Positions 22,800 through 32,403 of a stretch of DNA of 64,000 nucleotides are shown here, piece by piece (positions within the stretch are counted from its first letter, which is position 1; each line of letters opens with the position of its first letter). The notes beneath the pieces are model-generated. The model was not told where the DNA came from and did no database searches. It saw only the letters and a list, made by a program, of their open reading frames with translations. This stretch comes from Doris montereyensis (Eukaryota; Mollusca; Gastropoda; Nudibranchia; Dorididae): positions 271,001-335,000 of the forward strand of contig JAXRKP010000366.1 in the NCBI GenBank assembly GCA_037039925.1. The letters run 5' to 3'. The position numbers and the translations under genes were made by a program.

Positions 22800-22933
22800 C
22801 TCTTCATCATAATGCCACTGCTGGTTTCCCCCATCCCGTGGCACTGATATAATTTAACCGGGCCACCCAGGTTAGAAACGTCCAGACACAAATCGTCTGT
22901 TTGAAGTGAATTCTTCTGAGTGTAAGAGAAAAT
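22800..22933 (-). CDS. GALNT: GALNT exon, lectin variant A (canonical repeat; one base missing)
   Basis: The exon encodes [16 protein letters not shown] and, after a shift, [15 protein letters not shown]. This is the canonical second lectin repeat, with CLD, CHG and GNQQW motifs, very close to GALNT1 (VFSYT, CLDVS, LWEYD). It is 134 nt against an expected 135; the missing base is in the C-run at 22,828-22,832. Phase 0 at both ends. Acceptor TTTCCCCAG, donor GTACCC. It is homologous in sequence and position to the exon at 17,669-17,797, so the two are probably alternatives in the mature mRNA. Confidence 0.9.
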
Positions 22934-23120
22934 CTGGGGAAATGCAAGTTGGAATTAGTGAAGTCTGTCTTCTCTAGAATCTGCAAGTCAGTAGATGAAG
23001 AAGAAAAACCAAATTATTAAATTTTTCAAATAACTTCATACAAATGAAGACATAGTATTTTCGTTATTATTCCTCAAACTCTCAATGGAACATAGTGAAT
23101 TCATTTTCCTGAGCCAAGGT

Positions 23121-24267
23121 TTGTATTGAAGCCCCAATGTGTGTGTTGAAGCTCAATATTTGAGTGTTGAAGTCCCAATGCATGTGTTGAAGACCTAATA
23201 TGTGTGGTGAAGCCCCAATGTGTGTGTGTGTTGAAGCCCAAATGTCTATATTGAAGCCCCACTATGTGTGCTTAAGCCCACACACACACAATGTGTGTGT
23301 TGAAGCATCAATGTGTGTCTTGAAGCCACAATGTGTGTGTTGAAGCCACAATGTGTGTGTTGAAGCCCCACTGTCTTTGTTAAAGCCTCAAATTTGTTGT
23401 TGAAGCCCCAATGTTGTTGTTGAAGTCCCAATGTCTTTGTTATAGCCCCACTGGGTGTGTTGAAGCACCAATGTCTGTATTGAAGCCTCAGTGTCATTGT
23501 TGAAGCCCCAATGTCTTTGTTATAGCCCCTGGGTGTGTTGAAGCACCAATGTCTTTGTTATAGCCCCACTGGGTGTGTTGAAGCCCCAATGTCTTTGTTA
23601 TAGCCCCACTGGGTGTGTTGAAGCCCCAATGTCTTTGTTATAGCCCCACTGGGTGTGTAGAAGCCCCAATGTCTTTGTTATAGCCCCACTGGGTGTGTTG
23701 AAGCCCCAATGTCTTTGTTGAAGCCTCAATGTGTGTTGAAATCCCACTAAGTGTGTTGAAGCCCAAATGTTTGTGCTGATGCCCAAATGTTTGTGTTGAA
23801 GTTCTACTGGGTGTGTCGACGCCAAAATGTGTGTGTTTAAGGCCTACTGGGTGTGTTGAAACTCTGATGTTTGTGTTGAAGCTCAAATGTGCGTTGAAGC
23901 CCCAATGTCTGTGTTGAAGCCCCAATGTCTGTGTTGAAGCCCCAATGTCTGTGTTGAAGCCCAAATGTCTGTGTTGAAGCCCAAATGTGTGCCTTGAAGC
24001 CCCAATGTCTGTGTTGAAGCCCAAATGTGTTCCTTGAAGCCCCAATGTCTGTGTTGAAGCCCAAATGTGTTCCTTGAAGCCCCAGTAGGTGTGTTGAAGC
24101 ACAAATGTTTGTGTTGAAGTCCCACTGAGTGTGCTGAAGCCCAAATGTGTGTGTTGAAACCCAAATGTGTGTGCTGAAGCTCCAGTGTCTGTGTTGTAGC
24201 CCAATTGTGTGTGTTTAAGTCCCAGTGTCTGTATTGAAGCCCAGATGTGTGTTTAAGTCTCATTGGG
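23121..24267. repeat. 20-bp minisatellite, TGTTGAAGCCCCAATGTCTG unit
   Basis: About 57 units of roughly 20 bp, most regular at 23,880-24,100, with variants (AATGTGTG, CACTGGGTG). Several blocks are higher-order repeats of about 60 bp. It lies in the intron between lectin repeat alpha and variant A, about 190 bp upstream of the variant A acceptor. On the transcript strand all three frames lack stops, giving open frames up to 188 codons with a 20-residue period; I do not regard these as genes. Confidence 0.95.
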
Positions 24268-24575
24268 TGTGTTTTTAGTATTTCAGATGTATCTTCTGTC
24301 TGCGATTGTTGTGTTTTAGTTGTATCTTCTGTCTGAGATTGTTGTATTTTAGTTGTATCTTCTGTCTGAAATGTGTTGTGTTTTAGTTGTATCTGCTGTG
24401 TGAGATTGTTGTGTTTTAGTTGTATCTTCTGTCTGAGATTGTTGTGTATTAGTTGTATGTGCTGTCTGAGATTTGTTGTGTTTTAGTTGTATCTACTGTC
24501 TGAGATTGTTGTGTTTTAGTTGTATCTGCTGTCTGAGATTGTTGTATTTTAATTGTATCTTCTGTCTGAGATCAG
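24268..24575. repeat. About 33-bp minisatellite, TTTTAGTTGTATCTTCTGTC core
   Basis: About nine units of 32-35 bp abutting the 20-bp array. Core TGTCTGAGATTGTTGTGTTT. Confidence 0.9.
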
Positions 24576-25252
24576 AGATTTAAATGATAAAAAAAATTGA
24601 CCAATAGCATAAGCATTTATCTTTCAATCAATTGACCAATAATGTCTAGGAGTCCATTAACTAAGGTCATCATCCGCTCAAAAGCCTGTATGTTGTATGC
24701 TGTGGAGAAAAATCTTCATAACAATGTAGCCAATGATGAAAAAGCTGAACAAACCAAACACTTATCTACTTAAAGATGATAATACATGTAGCAGTGTCTG
24801 AAAGATAAAGGGGAATATAAACAAATAATTGCAATTCTTTCGTTTGGTCAACTTTATAAAAAATATACTAACGAATATTCATTATGCATTTTCATTTTTC
24901 ACAAAACAGCAAGTGGGCATTGAGATTATTTAAAAAAAAGAATTAAATAAAAAACAAGGAAAACAAAGGGAAGGTCTGCAATTAACTCCTGATCCAACCT
25001 AGTAGTTACACTTTGTTTGCAATAGACATAAAGGAAATAAATGCCCAGTATTCAATGGAAGAATAGGAGAACGTGTCCGTAATAAATAAATGGTACTGCT
25101 ACACAAATATCTATAGTTAGATCAATGACAAAATGGGGAGATAATTATCAAGTCATAACTCACATAGTAGAGAGTTAGGGAGAGACTTTCAAGAAATGAA
25201 AAAAAGAAAGGAAGAGATGGGCAAAGAGTGAGAGAATGAAAGTTTTTGAGAG
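24576..25252. other. Intron sequence, nothing recognised
   Basis: AT-rich; no repeat family or coding block. Confidence 0.5.
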
Positions 25253-25278
25253 AATGAAAGTTTTGTAAAACTTTCATT
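25253..25278. repeat. 26-bp near-perfect palindrome
   Basis: AATGAAAGTTTT and AAAACTTTCATT flank a 2-base centre. It formed where a 17-19 bp unit (GAGAGAATGAAAGTTTT) is tandemly repeated, next to repeat E copy 7. Confidence 0.85.
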
Positions 25279-25388
25279 AGAACTACCCGTGCCATCATAA
25301 GTGACGATCTTAGGATGATGAAGAGGAAACAGAAAGAGGGAAAGGAAAGAAGTGGGACCTGTCAGCAGCACCCTCAAACTGTGCACGT
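25271..25388 (+). repeat. Dispersed repeat E, copy 7
   Basis: TTTCATTAGAACTACCCGTG, GACGATCTTAGGATGATG, GGGACCTGTCAGCAGCACCC. Confidence 0.8.
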
Positions 25389-25513
25389 GACAGAAGAAAA
25401 GACAAGAGACAAACGGGTAACATAGAAGGATCAAGAAATGGACAAAATTAAGCCAAATAATAACCCCCCACCCCCCCAATCTCACAAAACGTGAAATTAA
25501 GATGACGGCGTAC

Positions 25514-25613
25514 CTGATTTCCCCCCTGACCGTGACATCTCTCCATGCCGACTTTCTCTCCGCTTTTTCCGACCCATGGTGTCTAGACAGTTATCCGTTG
25601 CTTTATTGCGGAC
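25514..25613 (-). CDS. GALNT: GALNT exon: lectin repeat alpha (one extra base)
   Basis: This exon encodes VRNKATDNCLDTMGRK and, after a one-base shift, CHGQGGNQ: the CLD and CHGxGGNQ motifs of the first ricin-type repeat, which bind GalNAc. The exon is 100 nt against an expected 99; the surplus base lies in the T-run at 25,564-25,568. It starts and ends in phase 0, so it can splice in frame to either downstream lectin exon. Acceptor TCCATCAG, donor GTACGC. Confidence 0.9.
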
Positions 25614-25721
25614 CTGATGGAAAGAGACAAGAGCAAATTTGAAACAAATATAAAACTGCTCATCATGCTGTTACATAAGAGCACCTTGTGCTTGACGAAT
25701 ACTCAACACTCAGCCTTGACC

Positions 25722-26015
25722 AATGAGGCATCGGTGGCCAAGCAGTTAGGATGCCGGGCTGTGGACCATGAGGTCCCTTGTTCGAATCCCAGCAAAGCTA
25801 GATCTGACGTTGTGTTCCTTGGAAAAGACAGAACACGCATTTTCCTCACTTTACCAAGGTGCAAATGGGTAAAAGCACTAGCTTGGGAGTAAAAACCTGC
25901 ATCAGACTAGTGTCCTAGCCAGGAGGTGATTATTGTCACCTGTTCCGCTTCATGCTGTGGAAACAGGGATAAGCTCTGGTTCTATGGGCCGTAACGGCCT
26001 TGAAGGAACTTGACT
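25722..26015 (+). mobile_element. SINE family A, best-preserved copy
   Basis: A full copy of about 290 bp. The head CGGTGGCCAAGCAGTTAGGA is an A box, and TTGTTCGAATCCC a B box, as in tRNA genes. The body has GCTTGGGAGTAAAAACCTGC and CACCTGTTCCGCTTCATGC; the tail is GGCCGTAACGGCCTTGAAGG then ACTTGACTTACTTTT. Not a functional tRNA: the 3' half has no tRNA fold. Confidence 0.88.
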
Positions 26016-26154
26016 TACTTTTCCCTTGGCCAACATGTTTCTTCTCCCAGTTAATGTCAAACACTCGGACAGGTGTTGAACTTCATTACAGACAGAGACA
26101 TAAAAATATTTGAAAACATTTGAAATCAGATTCACAGATTTTCAAAAGTGAACA

Positions 26155-26450
26155 GAATCCCCCTGGTTCGAATCCTGGCTGGCTCAGGGTTGGATGTTTT
26201 TTTTTTTTCATGGCATTGTTCTCTACTTTTATTCACTTGACTCAGGGGTCAATGAGTACCCAACAATGGGCAGATAAGGATCTTGTTAAAGTCTAAGTAT
26301 GGAGGACCTTACATGCAGCTGTACTGAATGTTGCTCCCGGGAACTGAGAAGGACATTTTTCAATGAATAGGCCTGCTGGGGATAAATGATGTAAAGTCAG
26401 TGATTATGCTTTGTGCAGGGAAATGGACTGTAAACCCATATCTATCCTTT
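26155..26450 (+). mobile_element. SINE family C
   Basis: B-box-like GGTTCGAATCCTGGCTGGCT, then the tail TGCTCCCGGGAACTGAGAAG and AATAGGCCTGCTGGGGATAA shared with the other family C copies. Confidence 0.78.
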
Positions 26451-26504
26451 AGAAGAAAAACAGAAGCTAAGTTCCCTCAAAAGACTATCAATGGCGACAC
26501 TTAC

Positions 26505-26642
26505 ATCTCCGAGTGAAAAGTAATCAATGGGTAGCTGTGACTGGGTACACCTTTTCCAAGTACCAGCGGAAACTCTTGCAATTCAACTTTTGCCTCAACT
26601 TTTTCCTGGTAGAGACATCGCCGTAATCTGTCGCTCGTACAC
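26505..26642 (-). CDS. GALNT: GALNT exon: catalytic-lectin linker and first lectin strand (net indel)
   Basis: The exon encodes [25 protein letters not shown] and, in a shifted frame, [12 protein letters not shown]. These are the end of the catalytic domain, the linker and the start of the lectin domain. It is 138 nt; the alignment with GALNT1 (which has one more acidic residue after YP) predicts 140, so about two bases are missing near 26,538-26,545. Without the correction a stop follows soon after VYP. Acceptor TGTTTAG, donor GTAAGT. Confidence 0.88.
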
Positions 26643-27159
26643 CTAAACAGCACAGAAAGAAACAAAACATTCTTGACATGGAAATGTGGGATTTTGTGAT
26701 GTCTCTCACATTGGACAAATATGACATGTGACATAACGATATATAGGCAGTCTTGATCATGCCTGAGGATGCGGTGATATGTGAATCATGCTCAGAAAAA
26801 ATGTGACCAAAGTTAACAAAAAACAACAAGGATGTTGATTATAGACAAAAAGAAAGAACTTATAGTGGACATCTCACTAAGGTTACTATTTTCTCATTAA
26901 GTAACTGAGCCATTCCTGCCGCCACCGTGGCAAAATTGAATTCCTACCAATGGCCTATTAAGAAATACCCCAGCAACAACCTCTTGTTACTTACTGACCG
27001 GTTCATTACTCTGAATATGTAGAAAAGGCAAAGATCAGTGGGGAAGGAAGTGTGGCCACACCTTCCTCAGAATGAAATAAGCCCAGGCGTAGCAGTGACA
27101 GCAACTGTTACATGATCGTCAAAACTGACGTAAAAGGCCATATAAATTGTGTGTGACGG
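26643..27159. other. Intron sequence, nothing recognised
   Basis: No repeat family or coding block recognised. Confidence 0.45.
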
Positions 27160-27355
27160 TTTGTAGTGCGCTCACTTTTAATGGCAAGGCGATGGGGACC
27201 GATGCGGAATTCACCGGTTCGATTCTGTCTAATGCCCAAAGTCTTTTTTCTTCTGTTTACTCCCTTGTATTCATCTCACCCTTGTCCCCATGGGACTTCA
27301 ATGTTTATTTCATGCCCTTATTTGTCACTTTGGATACCCCCCCCCCCCCCCCTGA
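27160..27355 (+). mobile_element. SINE family D
   Basis: Head TAATGGCAAGGCGATGGGGA, B box GGTTCGATTCTGTC, body ATGCCCAAAGTCTTTTTTC and tail TTTATTTCATGCCCTTATTT, ending in a C-run at 27,341. About 65 bp from the GALNT exon at 27,420. Confidence 0.75.
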
Positions 27356-27419
27356 ATCAATGTTTGTCTTGTTTCCACTTTAATTTAAAACATCAAGACA
27401 ACAATAACGAGGGTGGCAC

Positions 27420-27601
27420 CTGGATTGATCTTGTAGAAGAAATCCTTGTAGTCGTCCATCCACACCTCCACGATTCGCTGCGTGTTATGGTTGATGATGC
27501 GGCCGACACCTCCTGGCCAGGAATACGGCGATGTCTTACGGAACACGTGACCAACTCGAGAACAGGTGACGATGAAAATTTTTGCCGCCGCACATCCATA
27601 T
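27420..27601 (-). CDS. GALNT: GALNT exon: metal-ligand His and flexible loop (one extra base)
   Basis: The exon encodes [12 protein letters not shown], where the His is the third Mn2+ ligand, then the catalytic flexible loop SPYSWPGG and [12 protein letters not shown]. It begins IWMCGGK, continuing MSFR of the previous exon. The exon is 182 nt, one more than the 181 the alignment needs. The extra base sits in a T-run at 27,579-27,583 (A-run in the transcript) and shifts IWMCGGK out of frame with the rest. A homopolymer consensus error is the simplest reading. Acceptor TTCACAG, donor GTGCCA. Confidence 0.9.
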
Positions 27602-27756
27602 CTGTGAAAGACCAAATAAAAAATAACAAAAAAAAAGGGAGAAAGGGGGGGGAGATGAAAACTAAGAAAGAGCAATGGGGACTCCCGATTGTCAAAGATA
27701 TTAAAGACGATGTCTGTTGTAGCTGTGCCAACTAGCTGAGAAATTATATGGATTTA

Positions 27757-27903
27757 TTGCATTGCAATTTACCTCGTCCATCACATGCAGTGGTCTCAGG
27801 GTACAGGGTAAGTTAAGAGGAAACCACATTGAAGAAGTCAGACATGTGAAAGAGAGAATGGAATGAAGTAGGACCTATCGGTATCCTCCAACAACTGCAA
27901 CCA
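27757..27903 (+). repeat. Dispersed repeat E, copy 8
   Basis: TTGCAATTTACCTCGTCC, GCAGTGGTCTCAGGG, GTGAAAGAGAGAATGGAATG, AGGACCTATC. 155 bp upstream (transcript sense) of the GALNT exon at 27,601. Confidence 0.8.
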
Positions 27904-28125
27904 TTTTTGTGTATGTGTGTGCGTGTCTCTCTCTCTTGATCCTTCTTTCTCTGACTCTTTATTTCTCTCCTCTCTCTCCATCTTTATGTGTGTGTGTGTG
28001 TGTGTGTGTGTCTGTCTGTCCCTCTCTGTGTGTAACACACACATTCACTCCCTCAGACTCCGTCTCTTTCTCTATCCTCTCTCTCTCTCTGTCTTTGTCT
28101 CATAAGACCTCAACTGACTACAGGA
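27904..28125. repeat. TC/TG microsatellite cluster
   Basis: (TC)n and (TG)n tracts in alternation between two GALNT exons. Confidence 0.9.
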
Positions 28126-28166
28126 CAGACAACCTGTCATTTCACGCAAGAGGCTAATCAACTTAC

Positions 28167-28284
28167 TCTAAAAGACATTTCCAGGTTTTCTCCACCCCAA
28201 ATGTCCATGCCCTCGTCGTACGAGCCCATCTCGTAAAAGTAATCTCGGTCTATGGAGAAAAGACCGCCAGCCATCGTTGGTGTT
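28167..28284 (-). CDS. GALNT: GALNT exon: WGGEN (Gal/GalNAc-T) motif
   Basis: This 118-nt exon encodes [16 protein letters not shown] and [15 protein letters not shown]. The WGGEN sequence is the family signature near the catalytic site, with Glu and Asn contacting the sugar. Acceptor CATCCAG, donor GTAAGT (consensus). Frame intact. The length equals what the family alignment predicts. Confidence 0.95.
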
Positions 28285-29085
28285 CTGGATGGAGAAAAAA
28301 AGAAACTTCTAGTGATGGGTCCTCCAGGATAGAAATACACTGTGGATATTTCAAAGACTAAGGAATATTTAAATCACATCGGGTAATTTCTCATGTTGAG
28401 GTTAATCTCATTCCATTTTTTAAAAAAAGACACAAAGAGAAATACTATCTTCATCATCAATGTTTTCTAGAAGAACAAACAAACCCAAAATAAGTAAATA
28501 TCCTGCTGTAGCTAGCAAAAGTATCATCAAACTATTCTTTAAAAATCCCACTATGAATAAAGACTATAGTGTATTTCCCAAAAAGGTTGTCAAACTATCT
28601 TTAAAAAATACACCTAAAAATGACTCAAAATTGTGTAGTATTCAGCTAAAAAAACATCACTTAAGCATTAAGAAAAAACCCCAACCCGTTACGAATAAAG
28701 ATTACTTTGTATTCAGCAAAATCATCATCTAAATATTCTTCTAAAAAAAGAACTGAATATTGAATGAAGATCATGCTGAATTCAGCAAAAAAAGAAGGAA
28801 AAAAATATTGACACACTAAATGAAAATGCATTGAAGGTGTAGGTAATAAAAAATAAGATAATCAAAACTGGAAAAAAAAAAAGAAAAGAAATAAAAAGAA
28901 AAATAAAGAAAGAAGGATAGAAACTGTAAATAACTGATGACTGCTGATCCCGAAATGATATAAACAGTGACATCAATTTTACTTTTATCCTCTACGGAAA
29001 GCAGTTGTATTATCAATACATAACACATTGGTAGGTACGTAATATACAAGCGCTGAGCTAAAACTGTTTTCTTGTTGGTACAAAC
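28285..29085. other. Intron sequence, A-rich
   Basis: A-rich on the plus strand, with three loose repeats of AAAGACTATAGTGTATT-like sequence (28,560-28,780). No gene seen. Confidence 0.5.
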
Positions 29086-29256
29086 CTAGTGGGCATACTG
29101 CGATCTCCTCCACGCCTGTCCAGTTCTCTCTGAGGCACCTGATACCATCGGAAGTTGAGTTTCCAGTTGAAACCACCCCAAGTCATGTCCGAGCCAGTGA
29201 TGTACTCAAACGTGTCATCGCTGATGACGTCGATGATAGGACAGACAACACTCGTT
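29086..29256 (-). CDS. GALNT: GALNT exon: catalytic domain centre
   Basis: This 171-nt exon encodes [28 protein letters not shown] and [14 protein letters not shown]. These are textbook GT27 blocks; the FNWKLNFRW segment precedes the acceptor-binding loop. It matches GALNT1 at most positions. Acceptor TTTACAG, donor GTTTGT (weak but conserved in position). The Arg codon at each boundary is split 2+1. Reading frame intact. Confidence 0.95.
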
Positions 29257-29609
29257 CTGTAAACAACATGGAGAAATGTGTTAGTTAGACGACCGAACAG
29301 ATTTCAGGACTTGGTACATTTTGATCTAGATATGAAATCAAGACAAGCAAAGTCAGGCAACATTCATTAATGAAAATATCAACGGTAACACGATGATATC
29401 ACTGAGACAAAGATTTAAGTGTATTTAGAAACTGAACACAGCATCAAACCAAAATTAATACAAATACAAACATATAGTCATACAACACCTCATAATTTGC
29501 TCATGTTTGAGACACTTTGGAATACCCAATACAGTGGAATACCCAATACAGATACAGAACAGACCATTGTGGAAAAGCGGGGGCACACGATAGCCAACGC
29601 CAGCGGGTA

Positions 29610-29665
29610 AGGCACATGAATGAATGAATGATTGAATGAATGAATGAATGAATGAATGAATGAAC
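29610..29665. repeat. AATG microsatellite
   Basis: (GAATGAAT)n within the intron before the DxH exon. Confidence 0.9.
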
Positions 29666-29832
29666 AGAAGGACTACAAAAAAAATGTGAGTGAAAAGAGA
29701 GGGTGGGGGAGGGGGAGAGATATACTGGTAAGTTCTTATCAATCCCGACCGACTGTGGATAAAATATTCCATTGTTGTGACTGTGATGGCAAAGGCAAAG
29801 GAGAAGGTTCCAGAGCTAGGTGACGGTCTTAC

Positions 29833-29935
29833 CTGTCGTTGTGGATTTCTGACAACAGTGGCTCCAGCCACCCCTCTGTGCACTCGCAATGGGCGTCTAG
29901 AAACGTGATGACCTGGCCCTTGGACACATAGGCTC
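29833..29935 (-). CDS. GALNT: GALNT exon: DxH metal-binding motif
   Basis: This 103-nt exon carries [20 protein letters not shown], in which Asp-Ala-His is the DxH motif that binds Mn2+ and the UDP diphosphate; this marks a probably active enzyme. It continues [13 protein letters not shown]. Acceptor ATGTCCAG, donor GTAAGA. Both boundaries split codons and match the neighbouring exons. No indel. Confidence 0.95.
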
Positions 29936-29998
29936 CTGGACATGTGCAGAAAAAAACAAAACAACAGATTTACAGTAATGAGGAAGAGACTTGGGCTT

Positions 29999-30132
29999 AC
30001 TTCATTGGACTTTACCTTGTGCGGTGTGATCTCAAGGTCAATTACTGTAAGCGGTAACGGCAATGTGATAGACATGTGAAAGGGTGAAAGGAGAGAAGTA
30101 GGACCTATCAGCAACTATGGCCAACTGCCCAC
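29999..30132 (+). repeat. Dispersed repeat E, copy 9
   Basis: TTCATTGGACTTTACCTTGT, GGTGTGATCTCAAGGTCAAT, GGACCTATCAGCAACTATGG. Only 63 bp upstream (transcript sense) of the DxH exon. Confidence 0.83.
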
Positions 30133-30372
30133 ATGAAACATGATGTCTATATAATAATCATTGTAAATGATGTGATGAAAACAGACCTTCTTTATGAAAG
30201 CATAAAAGATATAACTTTTATATCTTATCTTGTGTCAGAAAAAAAGTAAGCCTGCCTTCTTCCTCTAGATAATAGCAACATAAAATAAATAAATCAATAA
30301 CCAAAGCTTAACACCCCCCCCCCCCCCCCACAAGAAAGCGGCAACACCAAAAAAAGGATGAATACAACCCAC

Positions 30373-30477
30373 CTTTCAATCTGGCTCTTATCAATCCAAC
30401 TCGGGTCCCGGTTCGAATGACCTTGACAGAGACGGGCAAGGTCGCCACGTAACTCTCTAGCTGGCTGCCCAAGTGCT
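30373..30477 (-). CDS. GALNT: GALNT exon: catalytic domain, UDP-GalNAc-binding part
   Basis: This 105-nt exon encodes HLGSQLESYVATLPVSV followed by GLIRARLKG, a strongly conserved block of the N-terminal half of the GT-A domain that lies against the nucleotide sugar. It joins the previous exon in phase 1 and the next in phase 1, with acceptor TCCTCAG and donor GTGGGT. No frameshift. A dense GA/GATA/AAT repeat block begins about 60 bases upstream of its acceptor in the genome. Confidence 0.93.
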
Positions 30478-30539
30478 CTGAGGAATAACACAAAGTGACC
30501 ATGAGGTTGGTTGGTTCGTTTAATTGCAATGTACCCATA

Positions 30540-30675
30540 CAACACGAGACAGAGGGAGAGATAGAAAAAGAGGGAGAATGAAAGAGGGAGGAAGAGAGGC
30601 AGGGAAAGAAAAAAAAAGAGAGAAAGAGGTAGAGAAAGAAAATGAGGTGAGAGAGAAATCGACAGAGAGAGATAG

Positions 30676-30717
<42 letters not shown>

Positions 30718-30721
30718 TGAC

Positions 30722-30819
<98 letters not shown>

Positions 30820-30836
30820 TAATAATAATAATCCAT
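30540..30836. repeat. GA, GATA and AAT microsatellite block
   Basis: Imperfect (GA)n, then (GATA)n, (GA)n and about 115 bp of (AAT)n. The long minus-strand frame here encodes Tyr and Ser-Leu runs and is not a gene. Confidence 0.95.
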
Positions 30837-31270
30837 TATTAAAAAAAAGTCAGGGGAGCCTTCATGTCTATATCCAATGTTTATTATTTGCCGAAGACTA
30901 CAGATCTAGGTAGGGGTAAAAAAAATTGCCATTATATATTCCATAGTTGCAAAATGTTATAGTGCAGTGTATGCAACTCACCCTGTTTAAAATTTTAATC
31001 CCATTTGGGAGCAATTTAACTTTTAAAAAATTCCAAAATTTACAATGAGGTGAAAAATGTGATTCCTTTCAGCCTCTTTCTAGACCAACTTTAATCTAGA
31101 TTCTATTTAAAGCATATGGTAAAAATATACTGATTGAAACATCATCAAACAAAAGATCTCAATCCTAATCTCCAGATCTAGATCTAATATCATAGTGAAT
31201 CGAAGACAGGAAAAGCAAAACAAAAGAGTCAGCAGTCACTTTGAAGTCCTGACTTTTTTTTAACACCCCA
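30837..31270. other. Intron sequence, nothing recognised
   Basis: AT-rich; no feature recognised. Confidence 0.5.
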
Positions 31271-31274
31271 GCAG

Positions 31275-31375
31275 GATCAGTCGCAACGGCTGAAGGGGTA
31301 GTGAGCATGGCCGGGGACGATGCATTATGAATTGGACGGGTTCGAATCCAGTCGACGGGTTGTTTCTTCTTTTTT
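31275..31375 (+). mobile_element. tRNA-like SINE head, family uncertain
   Basis: GGGGTAGTGAGCATGGCCGG and a perfect B box GGTTCGAATCC 35-40 bp later, as in Pol III promoters. The following part is T-rich and has no known SINE body. Confidence 0.5.
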
Positions 31376-31774
31376 TCCATTTAAATTTTTTAATATTATA
31401 TTATTATCATCATTCTTATGATTCCTCATAACTGCGCAGGACTTGGAAATTGTTCTAAATTTTTGTAGTAGTGGAATCCAATAGTGTATCATGTATTTGT
31501 TGTTCAACCCGAGGCTGCAGACAAAAGATTACACAAAAATTTCATTTACAAATTTAATCGGTGAACCTGGGCAACGCCGGGTTTCTACAGTCAGTGATAA
31601 TAATAAAAATAATATTAACCCCCCCCCCCACAAAAAACCCAATAAGAAGGATCGAGTCTGAAATACGTTTTTGTGTGTGTGTGTGTGTGTGTGTCTGTTT
31701 GTTTCTGTGAACACTTATCGCATGGAAGGAACTAGGATTGGGGGCTTCTTTTCGGCCTGGCTTGGTCAACCAAC

Positions 31775-31947
31775 CTTTGTCGCTGGCATCGTCCACCAAG
31801 AGGATTTCCTGCAGCAGGTGACTGGGCGACCGGTTGATGATGCTGTGGACTGTCCGCAGCAAGGTGCTCCAAGCCTCGTTGTGGAACACTATTACTATGC
31901 TGGTGGTGGGCAAGCTTTTGGTTGGCGGGTACGCTTTACGCTTACAC
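31775..31947 (-). CDS. GALNT: GALNT exon: start of GT-A catalytic domain
   Basis: The exon encodes 57 complete codons with one base at each end. [16 protein letters not shown] and LLVDDASDK are the first beta strands and nucleotide-binding segment of the GT27 glycosyltransferase fold, nearly identical to GALNT1. It begins CKRKAYPP, matching the CKTKVYP region just after the stem. Acceptor CCTCCAG, donor GTTGGT. It needs two bases from an upstream exon, but the membrane-anchor exon leaves only one, so an intervening exon exists or was missed. The frame is intact. Confidence 0.93.
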
Positions 31948-32071
31948 CTGGAGGGCAATACAAAAAATACAACAATCATTGCAGGTTTACTAAACGTCTA
32001 TTTGGAAAAAATTGCATGGCAAAAAAAAAAAAAAATTAAACCGAACGCCGACACAGAACGATGATTGATAA

Positions 32072-32208
32072 CTTGCGTGAAATTCACACCATTCATCGTA
32101 TGTGGTGATCTCAGGGTAAATTAAAAGGAAACAGCAAGATAAAAGATGGATGAAAGAGAGCGACAGGAAAGAAGTAGGCACCTGCCAATAGCACCCGTCG
32201 CCAAAAGT
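32072..32208 (+). repeat. Dispersed repeat E, copy 10
   Basis: GTGAAATTCACACCATTC, GTGGTGATCTCAGGGTAAAT, AAACAGCAAGATAAAAG. 125 bp upstream of the first catalytic exon. Confidence 0.83.
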
Positions 32209-32272
32209 CCAGGATAGAGAACAAACAGGTGTATTCAAAAGTACATATGCACACATACACACACACACACAC

Positions 32273-32403
32273 ACTTGTTTTGTTGTTTAAATGAAATGTC
32301 CCCTATCCATCATATATGATCTCAAGGTAATTACAGAGGATATACATGTGACAGAGTGATAGGAAAGAAGCAGGACCTACCAGCAGCTACCGCCAACTGC
32401 CCA
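32273..32403 (+). repeat. Dispersed repeat E, copy 11
   Basis: TTTAAATGAAATGTCCCCTA, ATGATCTCAAGG, AGCAGGACCTACCAGCAGCT, GCCAACTGCCCAC. Lies in direct orientation 65 bp after copy 10. Confidence 0.85.

Noticed and set aside
23638..24204. 188-codon minus-strand frame with a 20-residue period (GLQHRHWGFNTDIG)
   Set aside because: It arises because the 20-bp minisatellite lacks stops in every frame; there is no protein family and it lies within a GALNT intron.
25722..25800. Possible tRNA gene (A and B boxes)
   Set aside because: Only the first half resembles a tRNA and the same head recurs with an identical SINE body. The same applies to the heads at 33,792 and 49,055.
27166..27735. 189-codon plus-strand frame
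   Set aside because: Antisense shadow of the GALNT exon at 27,420-27,601 plus a SINE.
29455..30114. 219-codon minus-strand frame
   Set aside because: Reads through the DxH exon in the wrong frame and through repeat E; the real exon is 29,833-29,935.
30294..30836. 180-codon minus-strand frame with poly-Tyr
   Set aside because: Translation of AAT and GA repeats joined to an out-of-frame reading of a GALNT exon.
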